Assembly: GCF_012273895.1 (NCBI RefSeq)
Contig: NW_024045135.1
Span: 620,001 to 684,000, forward strand
Length of the DNA: 64,000 bases
DNA from: Zerene cesonia
Lineage: Eukaryota; Arthropoda; Insecta; Lepidoptera; Pieridae
Reading direction: 5' to 3'
Notes under the pieces: model-generated
Seen by the model: the letters and a program-made list of their open reading frames with translations, nothing else
Told to the model about the DNA's origin: nothing
Database searches by the model: none
Translations under genes and position numbers: made by a program
Shown here: positions 38,163-50,003 of the stretch, piece by piece
How the letters are laid out: every line of letters starts with the position of its first letter
Numbering within the stretch: position 1 is the stretch's first letter

Positions 38163-38345
38163 CTAGCTGCGCGTAAGTCCACATCCCGTGGGAATATCGG
38201 GATTAAAAGTTGCCTATATGTTCTTCCAGTTGTCCAGCTGTCTACGTACCAAATTTCATTCCTATCGGTTACGTAGTTATTGCGTGAAAGAGTAACAAAC
38301 ACACACACATCCTTGCAAACTTTCGCATTTATAATATTTGTAGGA
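38163..38345 (-). mobile_element. Hel-1 (Lep1-like) Helitron lacking its 3' hairpin
   Basis: The minus strand starts TCCTACAAATATT and ends GCGCAGCTAG|T, 183 bp. The subterminal hairpin present in other copies is gone: the sequence runs from GGACTTACGC directly to GCAGCTAG, a deletion of about 17 nt. Confidence 0.8.
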
Positions 38346-39369
38346 TTAGTAGGATGAAATATAAGATATCCTCACGTCACTAAACACTCGTTTCACGATT
38401 TCCATCAAAACTGCAAGTTTATCGTAAAATTAGTACAGGCAAAGATTGTAGGTCAGATAAAAAAATAACACATTTTATTCTAGAAGTCTATATTACGTGA
38501 ACTGTTGACATTTTCAACTATTTGGCATGACTTTCACAATCAATAATGTAAAAGATTTACTCTGAAACTTTAAATTAAATGAAATTTGTTTGACGAATAG
38601 CAAATTAGCCGACACGTAAATCAAATCAAATGCGGTAACACACAATCTCGCCCGAACACGGATTGATTCGCCTTGTCGCTATTTATTATTTAAGAGCAAA
38701 CAATTGTGAACTATTTACGGTGTCCCTAACCCACAGGCCCAATGAAAAATTTAAATTGTCTCTGCTTTGTTCCGTTTTAAATATCTGTGGTAAAAATGCG
38801 GGAAACGAGCTTTATAATTTGTAACCTTCTCACGTAACAACGTTAATATCACTTTAATGTATTTAATCGTAAATTATTAGTGTAACATTTTTAATTGCTT
38901 GATAGAAAACCCAATGGTGTTTAATTAGAATATTTCAAAATGAACACAGTTTATTCACCCATCGTTGTAACATCATTGTGCAGCCTAAACTGCTGGGCCA
39001 ATATGGCCAAAATTTTGTATGTAGATAGCCACCATAAAGTAGGCATCCGTTATCCGTTAAAAAGGATTCTAAAATCCAAGAATGTGAAAAAATATTGAAT
39101 AAAAATTTATACTGAGGAAATTAATCCTAGTTAATACCACTAAGAACAATTATTAACTTCATTAATCGCGTAGTCTTTTAAAACTACACAATCCAATGTA
39201 TGTGTGAAAATCATTGGTAGAACAAGTAATAAGCTGTGTGAAGGAAAATCACGTAGCGTTTGAAATAAAAAAAAAACTTTCAACCATAGATTCTGCGTCC
39301 TGCAAAATAACAATAGCAATAAGTGGTCAAGAGTCATGGCTGAATAAAATATGAATCTTTAAAAAAAAA
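38346..39369. other. No gene recognised; repeat-like fragment
   Basis: About 38965-39085 (GCAGCCTAAACTGCTGGGCC, TTGTATGTAGATAGCCACC) resembles the middle of lepidopteran Helitron-like repeats but has no clear ends. Confidence 0.4.
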
Positions 39370-39560
39370 CGAAAGAACCTTCAAATTGTCAGAACTAGAT
39401 CAAATTTAAACGAACCCAGAACCAACACACGAAGCACCAGCTTTAAAATAAAAAAAGTATGATACCAACCGGTTTATCCAATCGAAAGTATTGAGGAAAC
39501 GAAGGCAATAAATTCAGTTGCATCTTCCTCCTTCTCCTCCTTTTTTTGAAGTTGGATAAA
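39370..39560 (+). repeat. Family G repeat, full length
   Basis: CCTTCAAATTGTCAGAACTA, GATCAAATTTAAACG, GAAGCACCAGCTTTAAAATA, CCGGTTTATCCAATCG and the end CCTTTTTTTGAAGTTGGAT. Confidence 0.65.
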
Positions 39561-40394
39561 ACATATAATAAATACTATGCAAAATGTAATAATATCAAAT
39601 AAAACTCTCTATACAATATCGCGATATTGTTTTAGATTCTTACATAATATATATTTTTCATATTTATTATTTAATTATTTCTGAGTATATGTCTTAAAAG
39701 CCATTAATCATAATAATTTTTGGGTTATTACTTCGGCTTGAATCGGATTTATACCTTATTTGTGGCATGGTAAATAACAAGTTAGGCAGTTAATCGAACG
39801 TTCCTCAATCAGGGCGGTTACCGTGACGTCTAAAAGCAATACTTATTCCAGTGTGGGTATACCTTGCGTGTGTAAGAATTTTTTAAAGAATAGAAATGAT
39901 AAAGTATTTGAATGCTATAAAACTAAACTATAAATTTATTTCTTCGTTTTTCCCTTCCCCATATATAAGAAACATAGCCTCCATTTTAAGGATTGTTGCC
40001 CCCTTTTCCCATCAGCTATCGCTTCATGAAGATCTTGTAACAAAAACCATAAAATAACTCCCAATAGTTGGCCGCTTCGAGTCTAAAGAATTTATTCCAA
40101 AGATTTCCCGGAATGTCTGAGAACCTTGCACTTTACGTGCTTTTGAATAATATAAAGGTTTTAGCAATTTCCAGCGCTCAGCTGTGAACATTCGGCATCA
40201 CAAACTGGATAGAGCCAGTTTTAACCGGTTTACCTTGTATACTCTGCGAGGTGTCTTGACTTTTTGTTTGCTCACAAGCCTTGGAAGCTTGTATTTGCTT
40301 AGATTCCTGTGAGTGGAGAACGATATTTTATACTCACTTGACGCCTCTGTATCGTATGCTTAAATATATAAGAACAGAAAATGGGATGAATTTT
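39561..40394. other. No gene or repeat recognised
   Basis: About 40040-40270 is less AT-rich but shows no supported reading frame. Confidence 0.4.
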
Positions 40395-40545
40395 TTTTAC
40401 AGAATACTTAACCGCCGTTAAATAGTCGGAATTAGAACAAATTCGTGGATTATGGATATTATTACGGAACCACACGGGAAGCACCAGCTTTCAAATAAGA
40501 AAAGAATCATTAAAATCAAAAAAGGTTACATAAGAAAAGTTAGAA
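40395..40545 (+). repeat. Family G repeat, 5' part
   Basis: CCGCCGTTAAATAGTCGGAA, GGAACCACACGGGAAGCACC, AGCTTTCAAATAAG. The GAAGTCGGTT end is missing. Confidence 0.6.
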
Positions 40546-42449
40546 TTAATACCCTCCTGATTTCTTTGCAGTTATGGTTTCTACTTGTTACATTATATTA
40601 TATACTAATGTATGTTGGTTTATGTGATTATTATTAATTCATTCGTGTTATAATTTGTTTTATTGTTTTAAGAATAACATTCAATAAAAACTTTTAGGGT
40701 TTAGTTAAAATTTCAATCACACATAATGCATCAGAGGAAAACAGTTTACTTAGAATGGATACCCGAAAAAATTATAAATCGCGATCTCTTTACTCTCTCT
40801 CCCTCAATCAATTTGTAAAACTCAGCATTAACAATACATTGCTTACCAATTAAAATTACATTGTTCTAGATCCTTCCAGATAGTTGCACAAACACTCAAC
40901 AAACAAAAGCGTAAATTTTGAAAACGTTATTTTCTCTCACAAGACTCCATTAAACTGGAGCTGTTAACATCCATCTAAATTCTAAACTTTCAGTTTTCAC
41001 ATAGCATACAATACTTTCTAGGAATACATCGACTATTTCAAGTTTTTAACATAATGAAACAACTGCTCATTTACTACGTGCAATTAAAGAATTGAACATA
41101 TAATACTATTTAGAATTCAAATAATCTTCTGTTCATTGCATTAATAATTCATATTACTTTTAATTGTAACGTGTTAACGTTAAAAGCATATTTATTAATT
41201 TATGAACATACATTTTAACTAGAATTTGAATATACAGGCAGACAATAAATTCCGTTTAAAACCAACGCCCATTATCATAATTTTCGACAATGTCTTTTTA
41301 TATCAGCCAATACATTTTATTGATATATTATTATTATTAAATTATATGTTTATAACCAATAAGTTTATTATCACGCAATTATATACAACTTTATAAAAAT
41401 CAAAACTTTACGGTAAATCTTTTAATTATAAATTGCATAATCAACCGCAACCTCTTTCAATTAACTTTGACCAATGATTCGCATCCATCGACAAATAGAT
41501 AGATTGGATCTAGCATTTTGATTGGTTAATTTAAATCCATTAAATCAGTCTTGTAGCCGGACGTATTTCCCGCCAAAACATTAACAAGAAAATTAAATTA
41601 GTCGCGCAGGGTTACCAGCTTAAGAATTGATATCGCTTTGATTCAGAGTAAATAAGTCAGATTATTGAATTTAGCTTTGATTTTATTTAGTAGAAATGGT
41701 TTTTCGGTTAGATTTTTATTTATACTTATATTATTAGAAAACATGTGGGTGTCAACTGTTAATGATAAAATACTTACATAAACGTTATATACTCGTTATG
41801 TAAATGCATTCGCATTAATAACTTTATTTATAATACTCAAGAAACCTAAAAAAATTGCATGCATAAAAGCCTTCTAATTATTTACTGTTAACATGTAACT
41901 GTGTATAAACTGTATTAAATTATATCAATCATTATAAATCAAATACAATATACGATCTGGTAGCCCTGCGAGCTAGATTTAATTAAAGCCCACGTCAAAC
42001 ACGATTACAGAAATTTCTTGTTATTCAAAGAATTAAGGGCGCGATAAACGATTCTAATGTAACAATTGAAGAATCCTATTTTCTAAATGCACAATAAAAC
42101 TTGATACGGATTCTTAATGTTACTACCGATTATTCTAAAGAATTTTAATTTTTTAGTTTGCAATTTCCATCACGTATAACTTAGATTTGATATTAGAACA
42201 GAATTCAAGATACAGGACTGCGATGGGATTTGAAAGAGCTTGTAAAAAAGACTTTATTAGAACAAAAACACATAAATAAAAAGTCTCAAATCACAAATAG
42301 TCTACACCTCTTGCGTTCTCTATAAAAGAAACAGTCTTAATAGATCGTATTATTATACGCAGTCATTGTATTAAACAATTTATTATTATTAGCTATCTAC
42401 GTAGAATGTGTTATGCAGGAAAATGATTAGACATTTGAACTTATCTTGA
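40546..42449. other. No gene or repeat recognised
   Basis: Very AT-rich sequence. Confidence 0.4.
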
Positions 42450-42641
42450 GGCTCGTTTCGTATTCTTCGCCTTTCCCAGTCCATTCCTTATTTCCAGTTA
42501 ACAATCCTTTGCCTATCCCTTTCCCCTTAAAAGTGGGCAGCCCATTGACAGAGGCACTACCTCTGCGAATGATCATGGGCGGTGGTAATCGCTTTTCGTC
42601 AAGCGAACGACCAGCTCAGTCGCCTGTTACTATTAAAAAAA
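42450..42641 (-). repeat. Family A SINE-like repeat
   Basis: The plus strand shows CCTTTCCCAGTCCATTCCTT, AACAATCCTTTGCCTATCCC, CCCTTAAAAGTGGGCAGC, GCAGAGGCAC-like sequence, CATGGGCGGTGGTAATCGC and CAGCTCAGTCGCCTG, then an A-run. A 70-codon ORF here is an artefact. Confidence 0.7.
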
Positions 42642-44105
42642 AAGCTCTAATATTTTAACTAACTAATTTCAGTGTAGACAGTAGAAACTTAGAAAGATTT
42701 ATTCACAGACATAGTATTATCGAAAAATCCTAGACATTAAGAAGAACGTTTCTTAAAAACCCCTAAAATCATCTTTACCCAATGTTAAAGTATCTTATAC
42801 GATGTTAAAGGTTCTTAATGACTTCAATAAAGCGCCATTTTAGCACACCTCTAGCAGTTTGTTAGATAAATATCCACTATGAATCTATCTATACCAACTA
42901 TCAGTGCAAAATGAATCAATAGACGACGGTTTCCTTGTCAGAGCGCTCGGCAGTGGCACCTCGCTTCACAATTTAGAGCACCGTCGAAATCAATAACCCA
43001 GCACAATGGAATCTCTTACAGGCCGCTCCGAATTCAATAGTTAATGTTTTAGTTTACATTCCGAACATATTTTTGGTGCTGGCAGTTTGGAATCTGTTTG
43101 TATTGGAGATGATTCAATTTGAATATGCTTGTTCCAAGTTTCAGTTGTGGTTTTTATTTCTTTAATTTGATTTGTTGACTCATGACCGTAGGCTTTACGT
43201 TAAATAATGTTTTGAATATATCATTAAAATCCGCTTTATTGTGGATGATACTAGAATTTTAGAATTTTATTTCCTTTTTATATACGTAGTGGCATATTTT
43301 TTTCCACCTTTAAAATCTCACAAGCTTCAAGTTAAGATACTAAGAAACCATTTATATCCATATTGTTTACAAAAGGGTTTCAATGACATAAAGAGGACAG
43401 CGGCACGTTTTAGAAGCAATCATTCTTTTCTAAAATTATCAGGTAAAATAGGATAGATAGTGGATTAGTGGATTGCCCTGAATTCTTCCAAAGCTCATGA
43501 TGGCCGCTTGTTATAACTATAACGCTATTCAATTATATTATATACCACTTGGTATAAACTGAATAGGTTGATGATGATGATTTAAATTGATTAACATCAT
43601 CATCATCTTTATTTTATTGTGTACAAGCGATATATGCTAACAATTTACACGTCCACTTCCATACCAGGCGCAGGTTCAGGCTGTTAAAAATAGATTCCAT
43701 CACTCTTTGAATAAAATAAAAGCAGAGCTGTAAAATACTAAGCTATTTGTTAAAGCACTAAATGAATATTTTAAATCCGATATGAAAGGGTTATCGGCTG
43801 ACATTTTTCGCACTTGTGTTTACACATTAAAACGTAGCGGGACCTTTGGCACTACGGTTTTACGGCCATTTTCGAATTGTATAATGGTTATTTTATGGGT
43901 ATAGTTTATTTTACTAAATACGTTCTAGAAATTTCCATTTTTGTGAAACGTTCTTGTATATTGGAAAAATTCAATCACTTCAAACAATCAAAATGGAATT
44001 CAAATGTTGATTCCTTGAGCCCGATTAGAAAGGTGGATTTAATTGTTCACTAGTATCTCATCCTGACATCACTCTCAAGTTGCTAATTGTTGTTTTTAAA
44101 TTACA
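42642..44105. other. No gene recognised
   Basis: Apart from the retroposon-like tail at 43596, nothing is recognised. A short GAT tract lies at 43567-43580. Confidence 0.4.
43596..43760 (-). mobile_element. Probable retroposon 3' end with (GAT)n tail
   Basis: On the minus strand the sequence ends GTACACAATAAAATAAAGAT followed by GATGATGATG. An AATAAA signal before a GAT tail is expected of a LINE or SINE 3' end. The 5' limit is approximate. Confidence 0.45.
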
Positions 44106-44250
44106 TGACTAGCCGCTCTTCCCGGTAAATTTTTTATTAAAATTTTAACAAAAATTTTTGTATTCCGGTTCATGACGAGGGGAAAAAAACATAATAAAAT
44201 GTAGCCTATGGCACTCACAAACATTCACAAAAATCTATTCTATAACTCAC
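44106..44250 (-). mobile_element. Hel-4-like Helitron fragment
   Basis: The plus strand opens GACTAGCCGCTCTTCCCGG, then an A/T insertion and GTAGCCTATGGCACTCAC. This is the reverse complement of a CTAG-ending Helitron 3' half. The 5' end is lost. Confidence 0.5.
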
Positions 44251-44531
44251 AAACGCATCGATTTGTAAAATTTATTATATAAATATACAATATTATACAC
44301 AATAAAATATAACTGTCGATAAATATTTGCATTCAATTATTCAGTTATGTAATACTTAACGTGGTTCATTCACAGTTTAAAAAAAGCTATTTTTAATCTG
44401 TATTTGAAAATCTTACCAGAAATACTCTTGTGTTGTATACGAATCTGTGCCTTTGAACCCACAGATTTAATGAATTATTCCGCCAAATTTGGACCCCAAA
44501 AATAAACTTCTATTCATGAACCTGGAATATA

Positions 44532-44600
44532 CTTAGTCTGGCCATAAATACTGTTACACTTAATTATAAAAAAATATTACATTTGAATTTCGAATCTGTC
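44532..44600 (+). mobile_element. Mariner-like terminal inverted repeat, cut by gap
   Basis: After a TA dinucleotide (44530-44531), the sequence CTTAGTCTGGCCATAAATAC and TGTTACA is a mariner-type terminal repeat, as I recall it from lepidopteran mariners. Only 69 bp is seen before the Ns, so the transposase and the other end are hidden. The first 22 bases match the start at 50598 at nearly all positions. Confidence 0.6.
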
Positions 44601-45600
44601 NNNNNNNNNNNNNNNNNNNNNNNNNNNNNNNNNNNNNNNNNNNNNNNNNNNNNNNNNNNNNNNNNNNNNNNNNNNNNNNNNNNNNNNNNNNNNNNNNNNN
44701 NNNNNNNNNNNNNNNNNNNNNNNNNNNNNNNNNNNNNNNNNNNNNNNNNNNNNNNNNNNNNNNNNNNNNNNNNNNNNNNNNNNNNNNNNNNNNNNNNNNN
44801 NNNNNNNNNNNNNNNNNNNNNNNNNNNNNNNNNNNNNNNNNNNNNNNNNNNNNNNNNNNNNNNNNNNNNNNNNNNNNNNNNNNNNNNNNNNNNNNNNNNN
44901 NNNNNNNNNNNNNNNNNNNNNNNNNNNNNNNNNNNNNNNNNNNNNNNNNNNNNNNNNNNNNNNNNNNNNNNNNNNNNNNNNNNNNNNNNNNNNNNNNNNN
45001 NNNNNNNNNNNNNNNNNNNNNNNNNNNNNNNNNNNNNNNNNNNNNNNNNNNNNNNNNNNNNNNNNNNNNNNNNNNNNNNNNNNNNNNNNNNNNNNNNNNN
45101 NNNNNNNNNNNNNNNNNNNNNNNNNNNNNNNNNNNNNNNNNNNNNNNNNNNNNNNNNNNNNNNNNNNNNNNNNNNNNNNNNNNNNNNNNNNNNNNNNNNN
45201 NNNNNNNNNNNNNNNNNNNNNNNNNNNNNNNNNNNNNNNNNNNNNNNNNNNNNNNNNNNNNNNNNNNNNNNNNNNNNNNNNNNNNNNNNNNNNNNNNNNN
45301 NNNNNNNNNNNNNNNNNNNNNNNNNNNNNNNNNNNNNNNNNNNNNNNNNNNNNNNNNNNNNNNNNNNNNNNNNNNNNNNNNNNNNNNNNNNNNNNNNNNN
45401 NNNNNNNNNNNNNNNNNNNNNNNNNNNNNNNNNNNNNNNNNNNNNNNNNNNNNNNNNNNNNNNNNNNNNNNNNNNNNNNNNNNNNNNNNNNNNNNNNNNN
45501 NNNNNNNNNNNNNNNNNNNNNNNNNNNNNNNNNNNNNNNNNNNNNNNNNNNNNNNNNNNNNNNNNNNNNNNNNNNNNNNNNNNNNNNNNNNNNNNNNNNN
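44601..45600. other. Assembly gap, 1000 Ns
   Basis: Exactly 1000 N, a conventional size for a gap of unknown length. Apparent ORFs across it are artefacts. It joins a mariner-like end to a piggyBac-like 5' region. Confidence 0.99.
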
Positions 45601-46105
45601 GTACGCCTACGTTTAGTTCGACCTGTAGAATCAGAAGGTTCTTCTTCTGTATCACTCACCATAATCTGCCCTTGAATCTGAAAATTACTTCAGCCGGTTG
45701 AAGCAGAATGTTTCGTGGCAAATTATTCAAAGTTATATTATCTTCTTCACCCGAATCTTCGTCAGTGAGACAGTCAGGATCAACAGGAGGAGGTAGAATA
45801 CATATCAGTCGTTCTCTATAATCTTCTTCATTATCAGAAACATTTTCTAAAGCATCTAAAATTTCATGCGCAGCTAACGGTCTGTAAAGAAAAAGTTGTA
45901 TTATTGTACTACAATCATGTATATTATCCTACTGTCCTATATATAGTACGGCAGTATTTGTTACAAGTTATACGTAATTTATTTATATTATTTTGCTAGA
46001 ATATTTATTTAGTACAAAAGTTAAGGTTATCAACTAGATATTAACACAGAAAAAAACAACTCACGAGTAAAATATAACTTTTTGTACATACCTGTCATTT
46101 GCCAT
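45601..46105 (-). pseudogene. piggyBac-like transposase, N-terminal part, frameshifted
   Basis: The protein would cut and paste DNA at TTAA. Exon 1 (46092-46105) is only 14 nt, ATG GCA AAT GAC AG, with donor GTATGT. Exon 2 starts at 45881 after the acceptor TCTTTACAG, giving MANDRPLAAHEILDAL at the start. The acidic stretch LPPPVDPDCLTDEDSGEED, then NLPRNILLQPAEV, is the N-terminal signature of piggyBac-like transposases (the LTDEDSGDED type). The frame then reaches a TGA after about 77 residues, while MVSDTEEEPSDSTGRTKRRR continues open in another frame to the gap. A small indel therefore breaks the gene. The catalytic domain with its Asp residues lies in the Ns and cannot be judged. A further unseen intron could also explain the frame change. 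Confidence 0.75.
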
Positions 46106-46309
46106 GTCTGCAACGCACTTTTATTACACACTTATAAGGTAAAATATAAGGTAAAAACTGTTAAAATAACTGTCTTTTTATTTTTTCTAATAAAGCTGAC
46201 ACGTTTCTTCCTGCAAATCATAAGACTAAATAATCTTAGATAAAGAGGGCATTCTGATATTTTTTTTTATTTCTACTGTCCTAAATATAGGACAGTAGGC
46301 TTATCTGGG
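45601..46309 (-). mobile_element. piggyBac-like transposon, 5' part
   Basis: The minus-strand 5' end is TTAA|CCCAGATAAGCCT (TTAA at 46310-46313), the expected piggyBac target and CCC terminus. A 10-bp inverted repeat, TACTGTCCTA/TAGGACAGTA, lies just inside (46274-46297). Then come a start codon, a 210-bp intron and the acidic N-terminus of a transposase. The 3' half is lost in the gap. Confidence 0.8.
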
Positions 46310-48422
46310 TTAATGTCCACACGGAATCTAAAAGCATTTTCCGTAAGCCATGATTTAGCAATCTAGCCTTAACAAATCTAGCTCTATCAGCCTGCAGTTA
46401 TATCGCGTGTCTAAAACACATTTGTCTTCTAGATACCGTACCTGTGCCTGTGTTTTGCAAACCAGGCCACCGCTGGTTAGGTCTTCAAATGGATTTATGA
46501 TTTATAGATAATGCGCATTTAGGTCTCGCATTGCGCATTGTTCGCTACGGTGGTTTTTAAAATTAGCAACTACCATATTTTAGGTCTCTATAAAAACTAA
46601 GTGCTACAAAAACTTACAAATGTCAATAGTCCATCCTTATCCGGTTATTACGCAAAATCCAATCCTAATAGACGTTTTCTGTAATCAAGCTATACCGCCA
46701 AAACACTTGTCTCACAAGTTATCTAGATTTTTTCTAAAATAAAATGGACGTAAAAAAAATATATTAAATCAATATTTGACATTTTATGTAATATCGAATA
46801 CGTAGGTAACATTTTTATTAATTTTCAATGCCTTCAAATGTGTGCATTCTCTTGTCCACCTTTAAATTTGAAACTATTATTAACAATTATTACTATTTAC
46901 TAATGTACCACGTATACCACCTTTCGCTCTAATAAAAAACCATATCGCCTAATATTAAAATCAGAGAAAAATTAAGCATTGTTAACAGTCTATAATTATT
47001 AATTCTGCTACATAATAGGCGATCATAATATTTAAATATATTTTGACACATTAAAATAAAGGGAGAAATGCGAAAAGTATAAATTTTTTGTAACCTCATA
47101 TAACCTACAGGTTTTGTATGAAACCCTGTGTGCACGAGTCTGACTGGCGCTTGATCAATTCATTCTATGATTCAACTTTTCGTCATGGTATATATAGCAC
47201 TACATTCGTTACACTGTGAATCAATGATGCAGGCATTGGCAAACAGGTTCCTGACTACAAAGCCCTGTTAATGAGGAACCATTCATCGAAATAAGCGATG
47301 CTGTTCCTACAGCAGAGGGTGTTCCTGTATTATCTTATTGAATTTATGTGATGTAACTGGCACTGGTGTAGCAGTGCAGTTTTAGTTAAGAAAGTTTAAA
47401 TTTTGAGTATTTTTTCTTGAACGGAACTGAGTAGCAAGCGCTGATGGTTGGATGGTTTTTGGTTTACTATTCCTTAATCTAAAATTTGTAGGAACATACT
47501 TCAGACCTTCAATAGTTCCTCAATCCGTCAGGGTATGGGTAAAATTCCGTGAAAATATCAAATATGGCGCTTCTAAATTAAATACAAAGACTAAAACTTA
47601 GTTAATGACAAATTTTATAATATCGTAAGTCTATTCCTATTTCCATTTATTTACAACTGAACTTTGAGCCTGAGATGAATGGCGTGACATAAATTAGACC
47701 TTCGCAATTTTTTTTATACCTTTGCGTCTTCATTTTTCTACAAAACGTGGTAAAGTATATTATATTTAAAACGAAAGTTTATTAAAACTTTACATTTGAA
47801 CAAAAAAAAGTTTTATTGTTGACGTCTGCAATTTTGACGAGATATGCAAATATCAAGTCTAGACAGCAATGTATGCAAATGGAAATAAAACCAACGTGCT
47901 TGTACTTTATGTGCCGGCATATACTTTTCTAAAGACAACACAAAAATAGACTAAATTCACTTAGACGATATCACAATACAATGTTAGACAAACAAAAAAC
48001 AGCTTTATGAATTCTAAATAAAATAACGAGACACTTAAACCAAAATTAATCACAAAATTCAACGTCAGACAGGACGTTTTGCTCAAATGTAGTATGGCAT
48101 GTGAGTTATTTAATAAAATGCGATCATGTTTTCGATTCGTTCGCAAATAAGTGTCTCGATATTTTGTTGAGGTTTTATGAGGACGCATATAAAAACAACA
48201 AAATATAATACACTTAAGGGACGCAACATTTAAGCCTTTTTTATTATCATCGCAATAGCAATCACAAAAGTGTAGAACAAGAATGTGCTATTTATTGGCA
48301 TATATTGACTATTGAATAATATGCAATACTATTCATAGTAAATTCAGCTTTCTTATAATACGCCATTGCGAATTTGCCTTAAAATTCGTATTGTAGTGTA
48401 TCCTGCAATTTGGATTCTAAAA
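46310..48422. other. No gene recognised
   Basis: Flank of the piggyBac-like element. The stretch 46380-46560 and 47210-47390 are less AT-rich but have no supported exon. The right part may include the 3' untranslated region of the gene whose stop is at 48586. Confidence 0.4.
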
Positions 48423-48428
48423 TTTATT
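48423..48428 (-). promoter_or_regulatory. Candidate polyadenylation signal AATAAA
   Basis: Minus-strand AATAAA about 160 nt past the stop codon at 48586-48588. A second one lies at 48291-48296. Either could end the transcript. Confidence 0.4.
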
Positions 48429-48585
48429 ACCTTTATATGACACGAGAAACTAAGAAAGTCTATTGCGGTAACAAAAATGGTCTGAATAACAAAACATAAT
48501 GATATTGCCTGAATACAAATACAAACAGATCATAATATTGACATGGAACAACAAAAGATAACTCATGTTGAGGTTTCATACAGCA

Positions 48586-48781
48586 TTACGAAACCTCATC
48601 ATCAAAGAGTTCCACGTATTCCATCAAGTCGGTGGTGGGAGTAGCGAAACTGAAGTACAGGTAGTTCCGGGACACTCGGAAAGACAGCAGCCGAAGGGTC
48701 GGCGTGATCTGAACGGTGGCCAGCTTGATGACATTTTGCTTTTGCAATTGCTCCGATCTCTGGCGGACAAAGTGACTGTAC
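48586..48781 (-). CDS. Terminal coding exon of an unrecognised gene
   Basis: On the minus strand, the acceptor TTCTATTATTCCAG is followed by one base and 64 in-frame codons, then TAA (48586-48588). The translated end includes YSHFVRQRSEQLQKQNVIKL, then TPTLRLLSFRVSRNYLYFSF and DLMEYVELFDDEVS. GC content and the many C/G third positions stand out against the AT-rich surroundings, which points to real coding sequence. The upstream intron would be phase 1 or 2 depending on the exact acceptor; CCAG|G leaves one base to complete a codon. Charged N-terminal half, hydrophobic/aromatic middle, acidic C-terminus. I do not recognise the family. Upstream exons must lie at higher coordinates, possibly beyond the second gap. 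A plus-strand 82-codon ORF (48565-48813) is its shadow. Confidence 0.7.
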
Positions 48782-48869
48782 CTGGAATAATAGAACTTGT
48801 ATATATAATATAATGAAGTACGCAGTATATAGTTAATGAAGTACCGAAGTACCTATATACTATATACTA

Positions 48870-49022
48870 TCCTTCCTACTAATATTATAAATGAAAAAGT
48901 TTTTGAAGGTGTGTGTATGCTTTATACTCTTTCACGCAAAAACTACTGAACCGATTGCAATGAAATTTGGCACGTAGATAGCTAGACAACTGGAATAACA
49001 CATAGACTTTTTATCTCGATAC
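48870..49022 (+). mobile_element. Hel-1 (Lep1-like) Helitron, 3'-truncated
   Basis: Starts TCCTTCCTACTAATATT (an extra TCCT at the end) and continues to GGAATAACACATAGACTTTT-like sequence, then is lost in an AT tract. The hairpin and CTAG are missing. It lies in the presumed intron upstream of the exon at 48586-48781. Confidence 0.75.
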
Positions 49023-49077
49023 TTATTAATATGATGATAATATATATATACAATATATACACGTCTTAACGCAGTGC

Positions 49078-49140
49078 TAATTACAGTGTGGGAAAAAGAC
49101 AGAGCTTATTTAGCGTTATCACTTTCCCGGGCTTGAATTA
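49078..49140. repeat. Small inverted-repeat element, copy 1
   Basis: Starts TAATTACAGTGTGGGAAA, then AAGACAGAGCT, and ends CACTTTCCCGGGCTTGAATT; the ends are imperfect inverted repeats. A second copy is at 60530-60603. About 63 bp, too short to code; a foldback MITE relic is likely. Confidence 0.55.
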
Positions 49141-49741
49141 GAGCTGCTTTTAGACGTCACGGCAACCCCTCAGATGCTCACGAGTTACCTACTTCAAAGT
49201 TTCTTGTAAATTTTTCAAATATTTAACAACATTATCCCCATTTCTATTCTTTCAAAAAAAAAAAAAATTCTCAACATTATCCCCCCCAATCCTGACGAAG
49301 CAAATACGAAACAAATAAAAAATAATTAAAATCCTTATCCATTGATAAATTAAAAGTAGCGTCATCATGGTAATTCGATTTTTTTATAAATACAGTTTAG
49401 TATATAAATAATGTTAAAGAATGTGTACCTAAACTATAAATTAATAACCTCAATATAAAGTAAAAACCTTTTTATCCCAGCCAAAAGTCTCAGAAGGTTT
49501 AAGTCGCTTAACCGCTTAGTAGGTTCGCTTAGCCCTTAGTAAAAAGTCAACGAACGTGTAACAACCGAGTTATCATGAGTTTAAACAGATAACCAAATAG
49601 AAAAAGGTATTCGTCCTGTAAAGTAAATTTAAGTCAGGAACCACAGGACAGGTTTTTGGAACCCTTATTATGTATACGAGTACATATTACCTATGTATTA
49701 AAATGTAAAATTGACATAATTGGAAACGAAAAACTAAAAGG

Positions 49742-49885
49742 TCCCTTGCCGGCTCTTCTCTGTAGAAACTGCTTTCCAAACTGCTGGTATATGTAAATAC
49801 TGTGTTATGACGATTCAAAAGTAACTCTATAAGAAGTCTAATTGAATAAATAAATGTTTGAGTTTGAGCTTGAGTTTGAGTTTTA
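49742..49885 (+). mobile_element. RTE-like retroposon 3' end with TTGAGT tail
   Basis: Contains CTTGCCGGCTCTTCTCTGTA, GAAACTGC, ACGATTCAAAAGTAACTCTA, TAAGAAGTC, AATAAATAAATG and ends in tandem TTGAGT/TTGAGC units. Related copies are at 13972 and, on the minus strand, 58070-58217. A 93-codon minus-strand ORF across it is an artefact. Confidence 0.65.
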
Positions 49886-50003
49886 ACACTAGCTAAAAAG
49901 CGATAAATACAACGGACGTGATACACAAATATCCTATACCCCACAAGGGGACATGGGACTTCACACAACTTTAAATGGATCCAAATGCTTTATTTATTCA
50001 TTA

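Noticed and set aside
44564..45701. Long ORFs of 361-372 codons across the first gap
   Set aside because: They consist almost entirely of Ns; only the real flanks carry information.
47210..47390. Possible coding exon in a GC-richer stretch
   Set aside because: All frames close within about 25 codons and splice signals are weak.
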